Below are positions 29,676 through 39,018 of a stretch of DNA of 64,000 nt, in pieces. Made by a program: the position numbers and the translations under genes. The notes beneath the pieces were generated by a model, which was given only the letters and a program-made list of their open reading frames with translations, was not told the DNA's origin and searched no databases. This DNA is from CALFML01 sp044222245. GTDB taxonomy: Bacteria > Myxococcota_A > Polyangia > Palsa-1104 > JAEUJZ01. How positions within the stretch are numbered: position 1 is the first letter of the stretch; the number at the start of each line of letters is the position of its first letter. The stretch lies in NCBI GenBank assembly GCA_044222245.1, contig JBGANQ010000001.1, positions 1 to 64,000 of the forward strand, written 5' to 3'.

Positions 29676-29951
29676 CCACCCCGGCCCCCCGGGTAGCAGC
29701 GCGGCGCACCGCCAGCGGTCGGCGGCAGTGCGCTGGCTCACGGTGCGGGCTGTCCAGTCAGCTGCGGCGACTGGGCACAAGCTCAACAATATCAGCGGCT
29801 AAGGCGCCCGGGCCGCGACCCCCCTAGGCCGATGCCGACCGATCATATAGCTTCATATTGGTACCGGGGCTTGGACTTCCTCCCCGGCCCCGCGTCCCTG
29901 GACCCGGGAACTAGTTGAAAGCCCCTCACGTTATCGAGTAAAGACAAGACC

Positions 29952-30536
29952 ATGCAATCGACTGAGATTGGACGGGAATTTCTAACCAGAGTCAGTGAGT
30001 ATCTGGTGACCTTTCCGTTCGACCTGAAGATCTTGCAGGAGGCCATCACCGAGCCCGATCTCGAGCGCAGCGCTCGCGAGCTCGCCGCTTCTGTACTCAT
30101 CGGCGCGCTGAGCCCCCAGGAGGGCAGCGGGCCCGAGCGTTTCGTCGACGATGTGGTGCTGCTGCGCATCGCCCTTGCGCGCATCGCCAAGGAGGGCGGG
30201 GAGGAGGCGGCCGGCTTCTGCACCCGCTTTGGCGAGGTCTACAGCAAGCTCGACGACGATCTGCGCATCTTCGAGCAGAGCCTGGGGCCCGAGCTGTGGT
30301 CGTGGCTGAGCGCCCGGCCCGGGTCGTTCTGCCGCCTGCCGCTCAAGGGCAAGCGCGCCAGCCAGTATGTCGACGACCCGAGCTCGTGGGATCAGCTGTA
30401 CGAGGACGGCGTCGACTTCCAGACCAACTACGACGTTACCGAGTCCCAGATCCAGAACAAGCTGCGCCGCCCGGAGCAGCTCATCGAGATCCTCCAGCGC
30501 CGCCACGCCGAGGATGTCAAGAAGCGCGGCGGATGA
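29952..30536 (+). CDS. Conserved hypothetical protein, possibly DUF1232/YkvA-like
   Basis: 194 aa, soluble and acidic. Residues 25-80 (FDLKILQEAITEPDLERSAR, ASVLIGALSPQEGSGPERFVDDVVLLRIAL) recall the two-helix DUF1232/YkvA pattern, but the match is by eye and weak. The C-terminal half (LWSWLSARPG, SQYVDDPSSWDQLYEDG) has no family I recognise. The ATG overlap at its stop (ATGA) couples it to the downstream lipoprotein gene. No strong ribosome-binding site is visible. Confidence 0.65.
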   Translation: MQSTEIGREFLTRVSEYLVTFPFDLKILQEAITEPDLERSARELAASVLIGALSPQEGSGPERFVDDVVLLRIALARIAKEGGEEAAGFCTRFGEVYSKLDDDLRIFEQSLGPELWSWLSARPGSFCRLPLKGKRASQYVDDPSSWDQLYEDGVDFQTNYDVTESQIQNKLRRPEQLIEILQRRHAEDVKKRGG

Positions 30537-31315
30537 GCGCCCCCGGCCAGCGGACCCCGCGCGCGCGCCGGCGTTCCGGCGCTGTGACCCTGCCACGGCT
30601 GGCCCTGGCCGGGCTCGCCCTTGGCAGTCCCCTTATGGCCGGCTGCCCGGCGCCCGTCACCCGCCCCACCGACTCGGGGCTGACCGACTCGGTGCTGCAG
30701 CAGCGCAGCAAGGCCCTGGAGGCCCTGGCGGTCACCGCCCTGCGGCCGTGCGCCGACAAGCTCGCCGCCGATGATCACGGCCTGCTGGTCGTGCTCGGCA
30801 AGCCGGACGGCTCGGTCGACCTCGGGCCGCTGCAGTGGCTCGGCAGCGCCGCCGCCCAGAAGTGCCTGACCGACGAGGCGGTCAAGGCCCGCCTGCCGCC
30901 CTACTACGGTCCCACGGTCACCTGGCTGTGGTCGGTGGGCAACACCGGCCACCCGGCGCCCGGCCCGCTCAGCCCGCCGGCCGGCTACCCCGAGCGGCTC
31001 GCCGAGCAGACCCGCCTCTTGCAGGGGCAGGGCAGCGCCGGCCTCGCCTCGCCGCACAGTCCGCTCGCCGCCTGCCCGCTGCGCAGCCCCGCCCCCGATG
31101 CCTTCGCCAGCGTGGTCGCCCGGCTGTTCGTGTTCCCCGACGGACGCGTCGCCGGCGCCACCCCGATCGCCGCCGCCTACGAAGCCCAGGAGCCGGTCTT
31201 TCTCGACTGCGCGATGGATCTGGTCCGCGCCTGGCAGTTCCCGCCGTTTACCGGGCCGGGCTTCATTGTCGTCGACGCGCCGCTCAAGCGCGGCATCGAC
31301 CCCCGCGTCCGCTAG
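30533..31315 (+). CDS. Lipoprotein with TonB-like C-terminal region
   Basis: 260 aa from the ATG at 30533, which overlaps the previous stop by 4 bp; longer in-frame starts lie inside the upstream gene. After an Arg-rich n-region the hydrophobic LALAGLALGSPLMAGC ends in a lipobox with Cys near residue 37. The C-terminal 80 residues (ASVVARLFVFPDGRVAGATP, FLDCAMDLVRAWQFPP) follow the strand-helix-strand pattern of TonB/AgmX-like domains, which are common in myxobacterial surface proteins. Its job is unknown; with its coupled partner it is probably part of an envelope function. Confidence 0.72.
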   Translation: MSAPGQRTPRARRRSGAVTLPRLALAGLALGSPLMAGCPAPVTRPTDSGLTDSVLQQRSKALEALAVTALRPCADKLAADDHGLLVVLGKPDGSVDLGPLQWLGSAAAQKCLTDEAVKARLPPYYGPTVTWLWSVGNTGHPAPGPLSPPAGYPERLAEQTRLLQGQGSAGLASPHSPLAACPLRSPAPDAFASVVARLFVFPDGRVAGATPIAAAYEAQEPVFLDCAMDLVRAWQFPPFTGPGFIVVDAPLKRGIDPRVR

Positions 31316-31388
31316 CCCGCGCGCCCAGAAGTGGGCGCCGCGGCGGCCGAGGTCGGCGGCAGTTTTTCGCGCTGTACGCAGAGAGTGC

Positions 31389-31417
31389 TTGGCGTCGCCG
31401 GGCGGTGTCGCTACTCT
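31389..31417 (+). promoter_or_regulatory. Promoter for leaderless APC permease mRNA
   Basis: TTGGCG (31389-31394), 17-nt spacer, TACTCT (31412-31417). The GTG start at 31424 is 6 nt past the -10, so transcription would begin at or next to the start codon. Confidence 0.45.
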
Positions 31418-31423
31418 GCGGCC

Positions 31424-32734
31424 GTGTCTACCTCTGAAAGCGCCCCCCTCAAGCGCCAGCTGACGCTTCTGGACTGTCTGGGTATCGGCATCAACGGGAT
31501 CGTCGGCTCGGGCATCTTCTTTCTCCCCGCGGCGCTGTCGCGGGCGGCCGGGGGCCAGGCGCCGCTGGCCTGGCTGATCGTCGGCGGCCTGTGCTGCCTG
31601 GTCGCCCTGTGCTTTGCCGAGGCGGCGGCGCGCACCGACCGCTCGGGCGGCCCCTACCGCTACGCCTGCGACGCCTTCGGCCCCTACGTCGGCTTCGCCG
31701 TCGGCTGGGTGACCCTCATCAGCACCCTGCTTGGGTTTGCGGCGGTGGCGCGCGGCTTCGGCGTCACCGGCGCGGTGCTGCTCGGCAAGGGGGGAGCCAC
31801 CTCGCTGGAGACAGTCATCAGCTGCACCGGCGTCGGCTTTCTGTGCCTTATCAACATCCTCGGGGTGCGCCGCAGCGCCCGCACGAGCGACATCATCAGC
31901 GCCGTCAAGCTGCTGAGCCTGCTGTCGTTTGTCGGCATCGGCCTGTTCTTCATCTCGGTCACAAACCTCACCGCGGCGCCCCAGCCGATCGCCGGCGAGA
32001 ACACGGGCCTGGTCGCGGCGGCCTTCGCCGGACTTTTTGCCTGCACCGGCTTTGAGTACATCCCGGTCCCCGCCGGCGAAGCGAAAAACCCCCGCCGCAC
32101 CGTCCCCCAGGCCATGGTGGCGAGCGTCCTTGTCACCACGCTGCTCTACGCCCTGGTGCAGATCGTCGCCGGCGGCGTCCACCCCGGCCTCGGCGCGTCC
32201 AAGACCCCGCTGGCCGATGCGGCGCAGCACTTCGGCGGCAACAGCGGTCGGGTTCTTATGAATGTGGCGGGTCTGATATCATCATTTGGGTTTTGTGCCA
32301 GCAGTGCCCTAGTGGGTCCCAGGTACCTAGAGGCCTTCGCGGAGGACCGCTTCCTGCCGCAGTTTTTCCGCCACCGGCCGGCCAGCCTGGGCACGCCGGT
32401 GTGGGCGGTCGTGGTGCTGTCGACGCTGGTCGCGGGCCTGATGATCTCGGGGTTGCCGTTTCAGGATCTGGCCGATGTGGCTAACGTGGCGGTGGTAGTG
32501 CAGTACATGGCGACGTGCTTGGCAATCTTGGTGCTGCGCCGCAAGGCGCCGGCGGGGCCGGACACGTTTGTGATCCCGCTCGGGCCGCTGGTGCCGATCG
32601 CGGCGCTCGCTGGCTGCTGCGCGTTTCTGCGCTTTGTCAAAACCGAAGAGCTGAAGATGGCGGCCATGATGATCGGCGTCGGCCTGGTAATCGGTGCCAT
32701 CTGGCGGCAGGGCATCGCCAGGCAGAGGACCTGA
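31424..32734 (+). CDS. APC-superfamily amino acid permease
   Basis: 436 aa from the GTG at 31424 (VSTSESAPLKRQLTLLD), preferred because an upstream promoter points at it and the sequence before it lacks family resemblance. About 12 membrane helices. The first helix carries the APC signature GINGIVGSGIFFLP, followed by ARTDRSGGPYRYACDAFGP and, in helix 6, GLFACTGFEYIPVPAGEAKNPRRTVP. These uptake proteins co-transport amino acids with protons or exchange them; the substrate cannot be named. The next gene starts 6 nt after its stop. Confidence 0.88.
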   Translation: MSTSESAPLKRQLTLLDCLGIGINGIVGSGIFFLPAALSRAAGGQAPLAWLIVGGLCCLVALCFAEAAARTDRSGGPYRYACDAFGPYVGFAVGWVTLISTLLGFAAVARGFGVTGAVLLGKGGATSLETVISCTGVGFLCLINILGVRRSARTSDIISAVKLLSLLSFVGIGLFFISVTNLTAAPQPIAGENTGLVAAAFAGLFACTGFEYIPVPAGEAKNPRRTVPQAMVASVLVTTLLYALVQIVAGGVHPGLGASKTPLADAAQHFGGNSGRVLMNVAGLISSFGFCASSALVGPRYLEAFAEDRFLPQFFRHRPASLGTPVWAVVVLSTLVAGLMISGLPFQDLADVANVAVVVQYMATCLAILVLRRKAPAGPDTFVIPLGPLVPIAALAGCCAFLRFVKTEELKMAAMMIGVGLVIGAIWRQGIARQRT

Positions 32735-32740
32735 GTCAAG

Positions 32741-33670
32741 ATGGCGCGCCCCGAGGAGCCCAAACCGCCGGGCCTGCCTGCCAGCGCGCCTTCTTCCGGG
32801 GGGCTCCATCAGCCCGCCGACCCGCCGCCGGAAGCGGCCGCCCCGGCGACCGCGCGAGTGTACCCGAGTCAGCTCTCGCTCACCGGCGGGCCCACCCCCT
32901 TTGATCGGCAGTGGCAGAAGCCGAGCGCGCAGCTGATTCTCCTGCCGGCGCCCGACCTGGAGGCGATGACGCGGGGCCTGGCGGCGAGCACCGCCCGCGG
33001 CGTCCTGTGCACCCTGGGGCTGCGCGAAGATCAGGTCCTGGCCCTGCGCGCCGGGCTGAGCCGACCGCTGAGCGTGCGGCGGCCGCTGCACCCGCTGCTC
33101 GCCCCCGCCACGACGATCCACTCGCGGCTGGTCAGCGACTACCGCGGCAAGGACTACACCGTCGCCGAGATCGGCACCTGGGCCGGCGAGCTCGGGCTGT
33201 CGCCGCGCTACTGCGACGCCCTAGAGCAGGCGCTCGACGAGATGCTCCTCAACGCGCTGTTCGCCGCCCCGCGCACGGCCGGCGGCACCCCGCGCTACAG
33301 CCACTTCTCGGCCGCCGAGCGGCTGACCGTGCGCGCGCCGCCCGATGAGCAGGCGGTGGTACGCTTTGCCGCCGATCCGCAGCGGATCGTCATCTCGGTG
33401 CGCGATCGCTTCGGCGCCCTGCGCGCCTCGACGGTGCTCGGCTACCTCATCCGCTGCGCCGAGTCGCAGCGCCTGCGCAAGAGCCCCATCGAGGCCAAGA
33501 TCAGCGGCTCGGGCGTCGGCCTGTTCCTCATCACCAGCTCGGCCAGCGAGCTATTGTTCCGCCTGCGCCGCGGCCGGCTTACCGAGCTGGTCTTCGCCCT
33601 GTACCGCGAGCGCCCGCGGCCCCTGCGCGCCCTGATCTTTGACGACGACGCGTCGCTTCCTAGGCGCTGA
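32741..33670 (+). CDS. GHKL ATPase-domain protein, anti-sigma/RsbW-like
   Basis: 309 aa, no membrane segment. The N-terminal 60 residues are Pro/Ala-rich. Residues 145-285 contain a histidine-kinase-type ATPase fold: N box ALEQALDEMLLNAL, a G1-like VISVRDRFGAL (Asp binding adenine), and G2 SGSGVGLFLITSSA. No His phosphorylation domain is present, so it resembles RsbW/SpoIIAB anti-sigma kinases or related switch proteins rather than a sensor kinase. It follows the permease by 6 nt and its 3' end overlaps the convergent small gene by 11 bp. Confidence 0.75.
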   Translation: MARPEEPKPPGLPASAPSSGGLHQPADPPPEAAAPATARVYPSQLSLTGGPTPFDRQWQKPSAQLILLPAPDLEAMTRGLAASTARGVLCTLGLREDQVLALRAGLSRPLSVRRPLHPLLAPATTIHSRLVSDYRGKDYTVAEIGTWAGELGLSPRYCDALEQALDEMLLNALFAAPRTAGGTPRYSHFSAAERLTVRAPPDEQAVVRFAADPQRIVISVRDRFGALRASTVLGYLIRCAESQRLRKSPIEAKISGSGVGLFLITSSASELLFRLRRGRLTELVFALYRERPRPLRALIFDDDASLPRR

Positions 33671-33869
33671 CCCGGGGGTCGAAGTAAAACAGGGTGATCG
33701 CCAGGCAGTGGAAAGCCTCGTCGCTCGACTGGGTCACGATGGTGTCGACGACCCGCAGCTCGGGCCGCTCGGCGAGCCAGGCGGTCAACTTCTCGCCCAG
33801 CTGATCGCGCTCCTGCGCCATCGTCGCCGAGAAGACCTTCACCCCGTTGAACTTGTGGTCGCTATTCAT
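33660..33869 (-). CDS. Small conserved protein, paralogue 1
   Basis: 69 aa from the ATG at 33869 (MNSDHKFNGVKVFSAT), chosen because it aligns with the start of its paralogue at 36659; another ATG lies 18 bp upstream. Shared core: FNGVKVFSAT, RLGE-type helix, VVD.IVTQSSD, FHCL.ITLFY. It has a beta-alpha-beta feel with no known family that I recognise. Last gene of the thiolase / isopropylmalate-synthase-like cluster, 54 bp after the latter. Confidence 0.7.
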   Translation of the reverse strand: MNSDHKFNGVKVFSATMAQERDQLGEKLTAWLAERPELRVVDTIVTQSSDEAFHCLAITLFYFDPRVSA

Positions 33870-33886
33870 AAGAGCCTGGCTCTCCA

Positions 33887-33922
33887 TCTTGGGTCAGGGC
33901 CGAAAACTGTCTTGGGTCAGGG
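33887..33922. repeat. 13-bp direct repeat between coding genes
   Basis: TCTTGGGTCAGGG occurs at 33887-33899 and again at 33910-33922, 23 bp apart, in the short gap upstream of the small paralogue gene. Confidence 0.85.
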
Positions 33923-33923
33923 A

Positions 33924-35189
<1,266 letters not shown>

Positions 35190-35220
35190 CGGTACTCCGT
35201 TCCTTAGACTACTTCTCGGA

Positions 35221-36414
35221 TCATACCGCTGCGACCGCCACCGCAAGACCCTGACCGCCGCCAATGCACGCTGCACCGATGGCGCGCTTGCCGCCGGTGC
35301 GAGCCAGCGCGTGCAGGAGGTGGGCGGTAATCCGCGCGCCCGAGGCCCCCAGCGGATGGCCCAGCGCAATGGCGCCGCCGCACAGGTTGGTGCGCTCGCG
35401 CGGCAGCCCGAGCTCGCGCTCGACCGCCAGGTACTGCGGTGCGAACGCCTCGTTGACGTCGAATAGGTCGTAGTCGGCAAGCTTGGTCCCGGTCACCTCT
35501 AAAAGGCGCCGGATCGCCGGTACCGGCCCGATGCCCATGACCGTCGGATCGCAGCCGGCGACCCCCCAGCCGAGCAGGCGGCCGATCGGCTTGTAGCCGC
35601 GCTCTGCCGCCCGCTTGCCGGTAGTCAGGATGAGCGCCGCGGCGCCGTCGCAGATGCCCGAGGCGTTGCCCGCGGTGACTACGCCGTCCTTCTTGAACAC
35701 CGGCGGCAGCTTGGCGAGGATCTCCGGGGTGGTCTGGGGGCGCGGGTGCTCGTCGACGAGGAAGCGGGTCGGGCCCTTCTTGCTAGCGAGCTCGACCGGG
35801 CACAGCTCGGCCTCGAAGGCGCCAGCCTTGTGCGCCGCCTCCCAGCGCTTCTGCGAGGACAGGGCGAACTCATCGCAGTCGGCCCGGCTGATCTTGTACT
35901 GCTCGGCGAGCTTCTCGGCGGTGATGGCCATCGGCATGCCGGTAAACGAGTCGGTCAGGGCGTCCCACAGCGAGTCAGAGAGCGGGCTCGGCTTGCCAAA
36001 CGGCAGGCCAGTGCGCGCCCCGCGCACCACGTGCGGAGCCTGAGTCATCGACTCGGTGCCGCCGCACAGGACCAGGCTCGCCTGGCCTAAAAGCAGCTGC
36101 TCCGCCGCCGACACCACCGCCTGAAACCCCGAGCCGCACAGCCGGTTGACGGTCAGCGCCGGAGCCGGCACCGGACAGCCGGCGCGCAGACCGATGTGCC
36201 GCGCCAGGTAGATCGCATCCGCCGACGACTGGATGACGTTGCCGAAGATCACCTGATCGACATCGCCCGGCGCCACGCCTCCCGCCTCCAGCGCCGCCTT
36301 GGCCGCGATCACCCCAAGCTCCGTCGCCGACAGGTCCTTCAGCGACCCGCAGAAGGTGCCAAACGCGGTGCGCTTGGCGGCGATAAAACAAAGATCCGAG
36401 CTGGCTACGTGCAT
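35221..36414 (-). CDS. Acetyl-CoA C-acyltransferase (thiolase, ACAA2-like)
   Basis: 397 aa from the ATG at 36414 (GAGGA 5 nt upstream; the GTG just before it is too close). Thiolase motifs: nucleophile Cys in NRLCGSGFQ (about 91), GGTESMTQAPHVVRG, NEAFAPQYLAVERELGL, GAIALGHPLGASGARI with the catalytic His, and CIGGGQG with the second catalytic Cys. The wording over the whole chain is closest to the mitochondrial ACAA2 3-ketoacyl-CoA thiolase type. It can run either beta-oxidation cleavage or acetoacetyl-CoA formation. Transcribed ahead of the isopropylmalate-synthase-family gene. Confidence 0.93.
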   Translation of the reverse strand: MHVASSDLCFIAAKRTAFGTFCGSLKDLSATELGVIAAKAALEAGGVAPGDVDQVIFGNVIQSSADAIYLARHIGLRAGCPVPAPALTVNRLCGSGFQAVVSAAEQLLLGQASLVLCGGTESMTQAPHVVRGARTGLPFGKPSPLSDSLWDALTDSFTGMPMAITAEKLAEQYKISRADCDEFALSSQKRWEAAHKAGAFEAELCPVELASKKGPTRFLVDEHPRPQTTPEILAKLPPVFKKDGVVTAGNASGICDGAAALILTTGKRAAERGYKPIGRLLGWGVAGCDPTVMGIGPVPAIRRLLEVTGTKLADYDLFDVNEAFAPQYLAVERELGLPRERTNLCGGAIALGHPLGASGARITAHLLHALARTGGKRAIGAACIGGGQGLAVAVAAV

Positions 36415-36431
36415 CACATTCCTCGTCTACT

Positions 36432-36464
36432 GTCTGTTCTGGCGTCTGTTCTGGCGTCTGTTCT
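36432..36464. repeat. 12-bp tandem repeat upstream of thiolase gene
   Basis: GTCTGTTCTGGC twice exactly (36432-36443, 36444-36455) and a partial third copy (GTCTGTTCT). It lies about 20 bp upstream of the thiolase start, in its promoter or leader. Confidence 0.85.
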
Positions 36465-36658
36465 TGATAACTATGGCGGCCATCATAGCGAGCCGGTTTT
36501 TCGTTGGTCAATACGCAGCTGTCAGGCTGTCTCCGAGAGAAATAATTCATGAGCCCCCGGGGCAGCTATGATAAAAGTAGGCGGGTTTCATCCCCGAAGC
36601 GAACCATCTTGAATTCTGGCTTGAATATTGGCTCGGAGATAGGCAAGGAGACAGGGAG

Positions 36659-36853
36659 ATGGCGTTCAATGGTGTGAAGGTCTTTTCCGCTACCAAAGCG
36701 CGCGAAAGAGAGGACTTGGGGGAGAACATCACTCGCTGGCTCCGCGCCAACCCCGGGCTGCGCATTGTCGACAAGGTGGTGACGCAGAGCTCGGATCGCG
36801 AGTTCCACTGCCTGACGATCACCCTGTTTTACCAAAAGGACGCGACCGACTAG
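36659..36853 (+). CDS. Small conserved protein, paralogue 2
   Basis: 64 aa, MAFNGVKVFSATKAREREDL, with an AAGGAG ribosome-binding site 9 nt before the ATG. Nearly 60 percent of positions match paralogue 1 at 33660-33869, including VVTQSSD and FHCLTITLFY. It is divergent from the thiolase operon, so the two copies bracket the thiolase and synthase genes. No domain or function recognised. Confidence 0.75.
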   Translation: MAFNGVKVFSATKAREREDLGENITRWLRANPGLRIVDKVVTQSSDREFHCLTITLFYQKDATD

Positions 36854-36898
36854 CGACGCGTCGCGGCCGCTGGTCTCCGCCGGGCGCGGCCTCCCACC

Positions 36899-38287
36899 TC
36901 AGCTGTGGGCGGTGCCGCGCAGCAGCGCCTTCTCAACAAACAGGAGGCGGTCCTGGCCAAAGTACAGCGCCGGGGGGCCGCTCGCCTGGGGGACCAGGAA
37001 GCTCGGCACCCCGAAGACCCCGGCTTGCTCGGCGGCGGCGGTGTTTTCCTGCAGGCGCGCCTTGACCTCGGGCTCGCTGACCCGCGCGAGCAGCGCCGGG
37101 GGCAGCCCGGCCTCGCGCAGCGCCTCCTCCAGGACCGCCGGATCGTTCAGATCGGCGTCGCCGACCCAGTAGGCGCGAAACAGCGCCCGCGACAGCTCGG
37201 CGATGCGCTCGGGGGCTAGCAGGCACAGCCGCAGCGCGGTGACCGTCACCATCGGGAACCGCGAGGGAAAGTGGAACGGCTGGTCGTAATAGTGGGCCCA
37301 GCGCGCCATGTCATCCAGGCTGTGGCGGCGCTTGGTCGGCGGGTAGGTGGACAGCGGCACATTGGCGGTGCCGATGCTGCGGAACAGCCCCCCAAGCAGG
37401 ATCGGCTGCCACTTCACCTCGGCCCCGCAGCGCGCCGCCAGGGCCTCGATCTGCGTCGAGGCCAGGTAGGCATAGGGGCTGGCGAAGTCGTACACGAACG
37501 TCACCTGGCGCGCCTGGTTGGCCACCGGATCGACGTGCGGCAGGGTCGCCGCGCTCACATGCTGACCGGGGTCCCAGCAGAGCGCCAGCGGCGAGCGCGG
37601 CGGCGCCGGCTCGGCTGCCAGCTCGGCGTGCGGGTGGTGGCGCAGCGCCTGCTGCACAAAGTGCAGCCGGTCCTGGCCGAAGAACAGCCGCGGCCCGCTG
37701 TGGCTGTCGACGATGAAGGTCGGCACGCCGAACACCCCGGACTCCAGCGCCTCGTCGGTGCGCTGGCGCAGGCTCTGGGCCGCCGCCGGACTCGCCAGGC
37801 CGGCGATGGCCTCGGCCGCTGGCAGCCCGACGCTTTGGGCGAGCTCGCCGAGCACCGCCGGATCGGTGATGTCGCGCCCATCTACCCAGTAGGCGCGGTA
37901 CAGCGCCGCGGCGAGCTCGGCCCGCGCCTCCCCCGGCGCCCAGCACAGAAGGCGCATCGCCGAGACGGTGCGCTGCGGGTGGCTTGCGGGAAAGTGCAGC
38001 GGCACCTCCAGGTGCTCCGCCCAGCGCGTAAGATCGAGGCGCGTGCTCGCCTGCCGCGCCGGCGTGGCGCCGCTCGGCTCCGAGCCCAGGGCCTTGAGCA
38101 CGCCGCCGAGCAGGATCGGCCGATAGTCGATGTGCGCCCCGAGCTGCGCGCACAGCGCCGGCAGCTGCAGCGAGGCCAGGTAGGCGTAGGGGCAGACGAT
38201 GTCGAAGTAGAACCGGACCTCGGGCACGACCCGGCCCTTGTGGCCGGAGCCGAAGGCGGTGTTGATAGCCGGCAGCGGGATGCGCAT
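36899..38287 (-). CDS. Tandem fusion of two HCCA-isomerase/DsbA-fold domains
   Basis: 462 aa built from two copies of a 2-hydroxychromene-2-carboxylate isomerase (GST-kappa/DsbA-like) domain. Domain 1 (about 24-215): VRFYFDIVCPYAYLAS, PILLGGV, GVFGVPTFIVD, FFGQDRLHFV. Domain 2 (about 258-455): VTFVYDFASPYAYLAS, PILLGGLF, GVFGVPSFLVP, YFGQDRLLFV. Both keep the cis-Pro loop (GVP.F) and lack the CxxC; the SPYAYL position resembles the Ser of isomerases in domain 2 and is CPYAYL in domain 1. Members use glutathione in aromatic degradation or act in unknown conjugations. It follows the DsbD-alpha-like gene by 8 bp. Confidence 0.85.
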   Translation of the reverse strand: MRIPLPAINTAFGSGHKGRVVPEVRFYFDIVCPYAYLASLQLPALCAQLGAHIDYRPILLGGVLKALGSEPSGATPARQASTRLDLTRWAEHLEVPLHFPASHPQRTVSAMRLLCWAPGEARAELAAALYRAYWVDGRDITDPAVLGELAQSVGLPAAEAIAGLASPAAAQSLRQRTDEALESGVFGVPTFIVDSHSGPRLFFGQDRLHFVQQALRHHPHAELAAEPAPPRSPLALCWDPGQHVSAATLPHVDPVANQARQVTFVYDFASPYAYLASTQIEALAARCGAEVKWQPILLGGLFRSIGTANVPLSTYPPTKRRHSLDDMARWAHYYDQPFHFPSRFPMVTVTALRLCLLAPERIAELSRALFRAYWVGDADLNDPAVLEEALREAGLPPALLARVSEPEVKARLQENTAAAEQAGVFGVPSFLVPQASGPPALYFGQDRLLFVEKALLRGTAHS

Positions 38288-38295
38288 GCCGCAGG

Positions 38296-38784
38296 CTACT
38301 TCACGTCGAGCTCGATGGCCACCGGGCTGCGCTGCGGGTCACAGGTGGTCTCGGTGCACACCGCGAACTTCAGCTCGCCGGGCACCGTCTGGGCGCCGGT
38401 CTTGTCGGCGGTCAGGGTGACCTCGAAGCTGCCCTCGGTCTCGCTGAGCTTGGCGTCGGCCTTCTTGAGCTCGGCCTTGGCCAGCGTCACCCCGGCCGGC
38501 GGGTTGAGCTTGAGCGAGGTGGGGAAGTCCTTGTTGATGTGATACCCCGCCGCGGGCTTGATGACGACCTGGGTGGTCGCCGGCTGACCCTTCTTGGCGC
38601 TGACCTTGGCGATGCTCAGCGTGTAGGGCTTGCCCGCCATCGCGCCCTCGAGCTTGCCGCCGGCCGCCGGTGGCGCCGCCTGGCTGTTGCGACAACCAAG
38701 GATGAGCCCCCCGCCCGCCGAGCAGACGGTCAACAGCAACCCAAAGACCAGCGAACGCGAACCAAAACCTGACTCTCGCGACAT
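38296..38784 (-). CDS. Lipoprotein with DsbD-alpha-like domain
   Basis: 162 aa. Signal with lipobox LILGC, Cys near residue 31. The mature part has a beta-sandwich pattern (ATTQVVIKPAAGYHINKDFP, PGELKFAVCTETTCDPQRSP) typical of the periplasmic N-terminal domain of the thiol:disulphide reductase DsbD, including the final pair of cysteines (VCTETTC). The membrane and thioredoxin parts of DsbD are missing. It could pass electrons or simply bind a thiol partner. GGAGG precedes the ATG, and a TATACT promoter lies just upstream. Confidence 0.75.
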   Translation of the reverse strand: MSRESGFGSRSLVFGLLLTVCSAGGGLILGCRNSQAAPPAAGGKLEGAMAGKPYTLSIAKVSAKKGQPATTQVVIKPAAGYHINKDFPTSLKLNPPAGVTLAKAELKKADAKLSETEGSFEVTLTADKTGAQTVPGELKFAVCTETTCDPQRSPVAIELDVK

Positions 38785-38807
38785 GATCGGGCCTCCACTT
38801 TTGCACC

Positions 38808-38836
38808 AGTATAGAGAGGACGCGCCGACCCGCCAG
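38808..38836 (-). promoter_or_regulatory. Promoter of the DsbD-alpha-like/HCCA operon
   Basis: Minus strand: CTGGCG (38831-38836), 17-nt spacer, TATACT (38808-38813). About 23 nt separate the -10 from the start codon, with GGAGG in between. Confidence 0.45.
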
Positions 38837-38981
38837 CACCTTCATGGCGAAGTTGCCGGCTGCCGGGGCGGCGCCGCTAGTCCGCGCGCTGGGGTCGCCC
38901 CTTGTGCCTGCGCCTGCCTCCCTGGGTGTCTGCCGCCCCGGCGCCCGACCGCTGCGACCCGTCCCGCGGCGCGATTGGAAG

Positions 38982-39010
38982 TTGACCCGCCCGGGCGCGC
39001 TCGCTACGTT
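38982..39010 (+). promoter_or_regulatory. Promoter for near-leaderless SRPBCC gene
   Basis: TTGACC (38982-38987), 17-nt spacer, TACGTT (39005-39010). The ATG follows 8 nt later, so the mRNA would have almost no leader. Confidence 0.45.
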
Positions 39011-39018
39011 GCGCAAAA

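Noticed and set aside
30428..32230. Minus-strand open frame of 600 codons across the lipoprotein and permease genes
   Set aside because: Opposes two genes with clear signal, lipobox and membrane features; no family resemblance.
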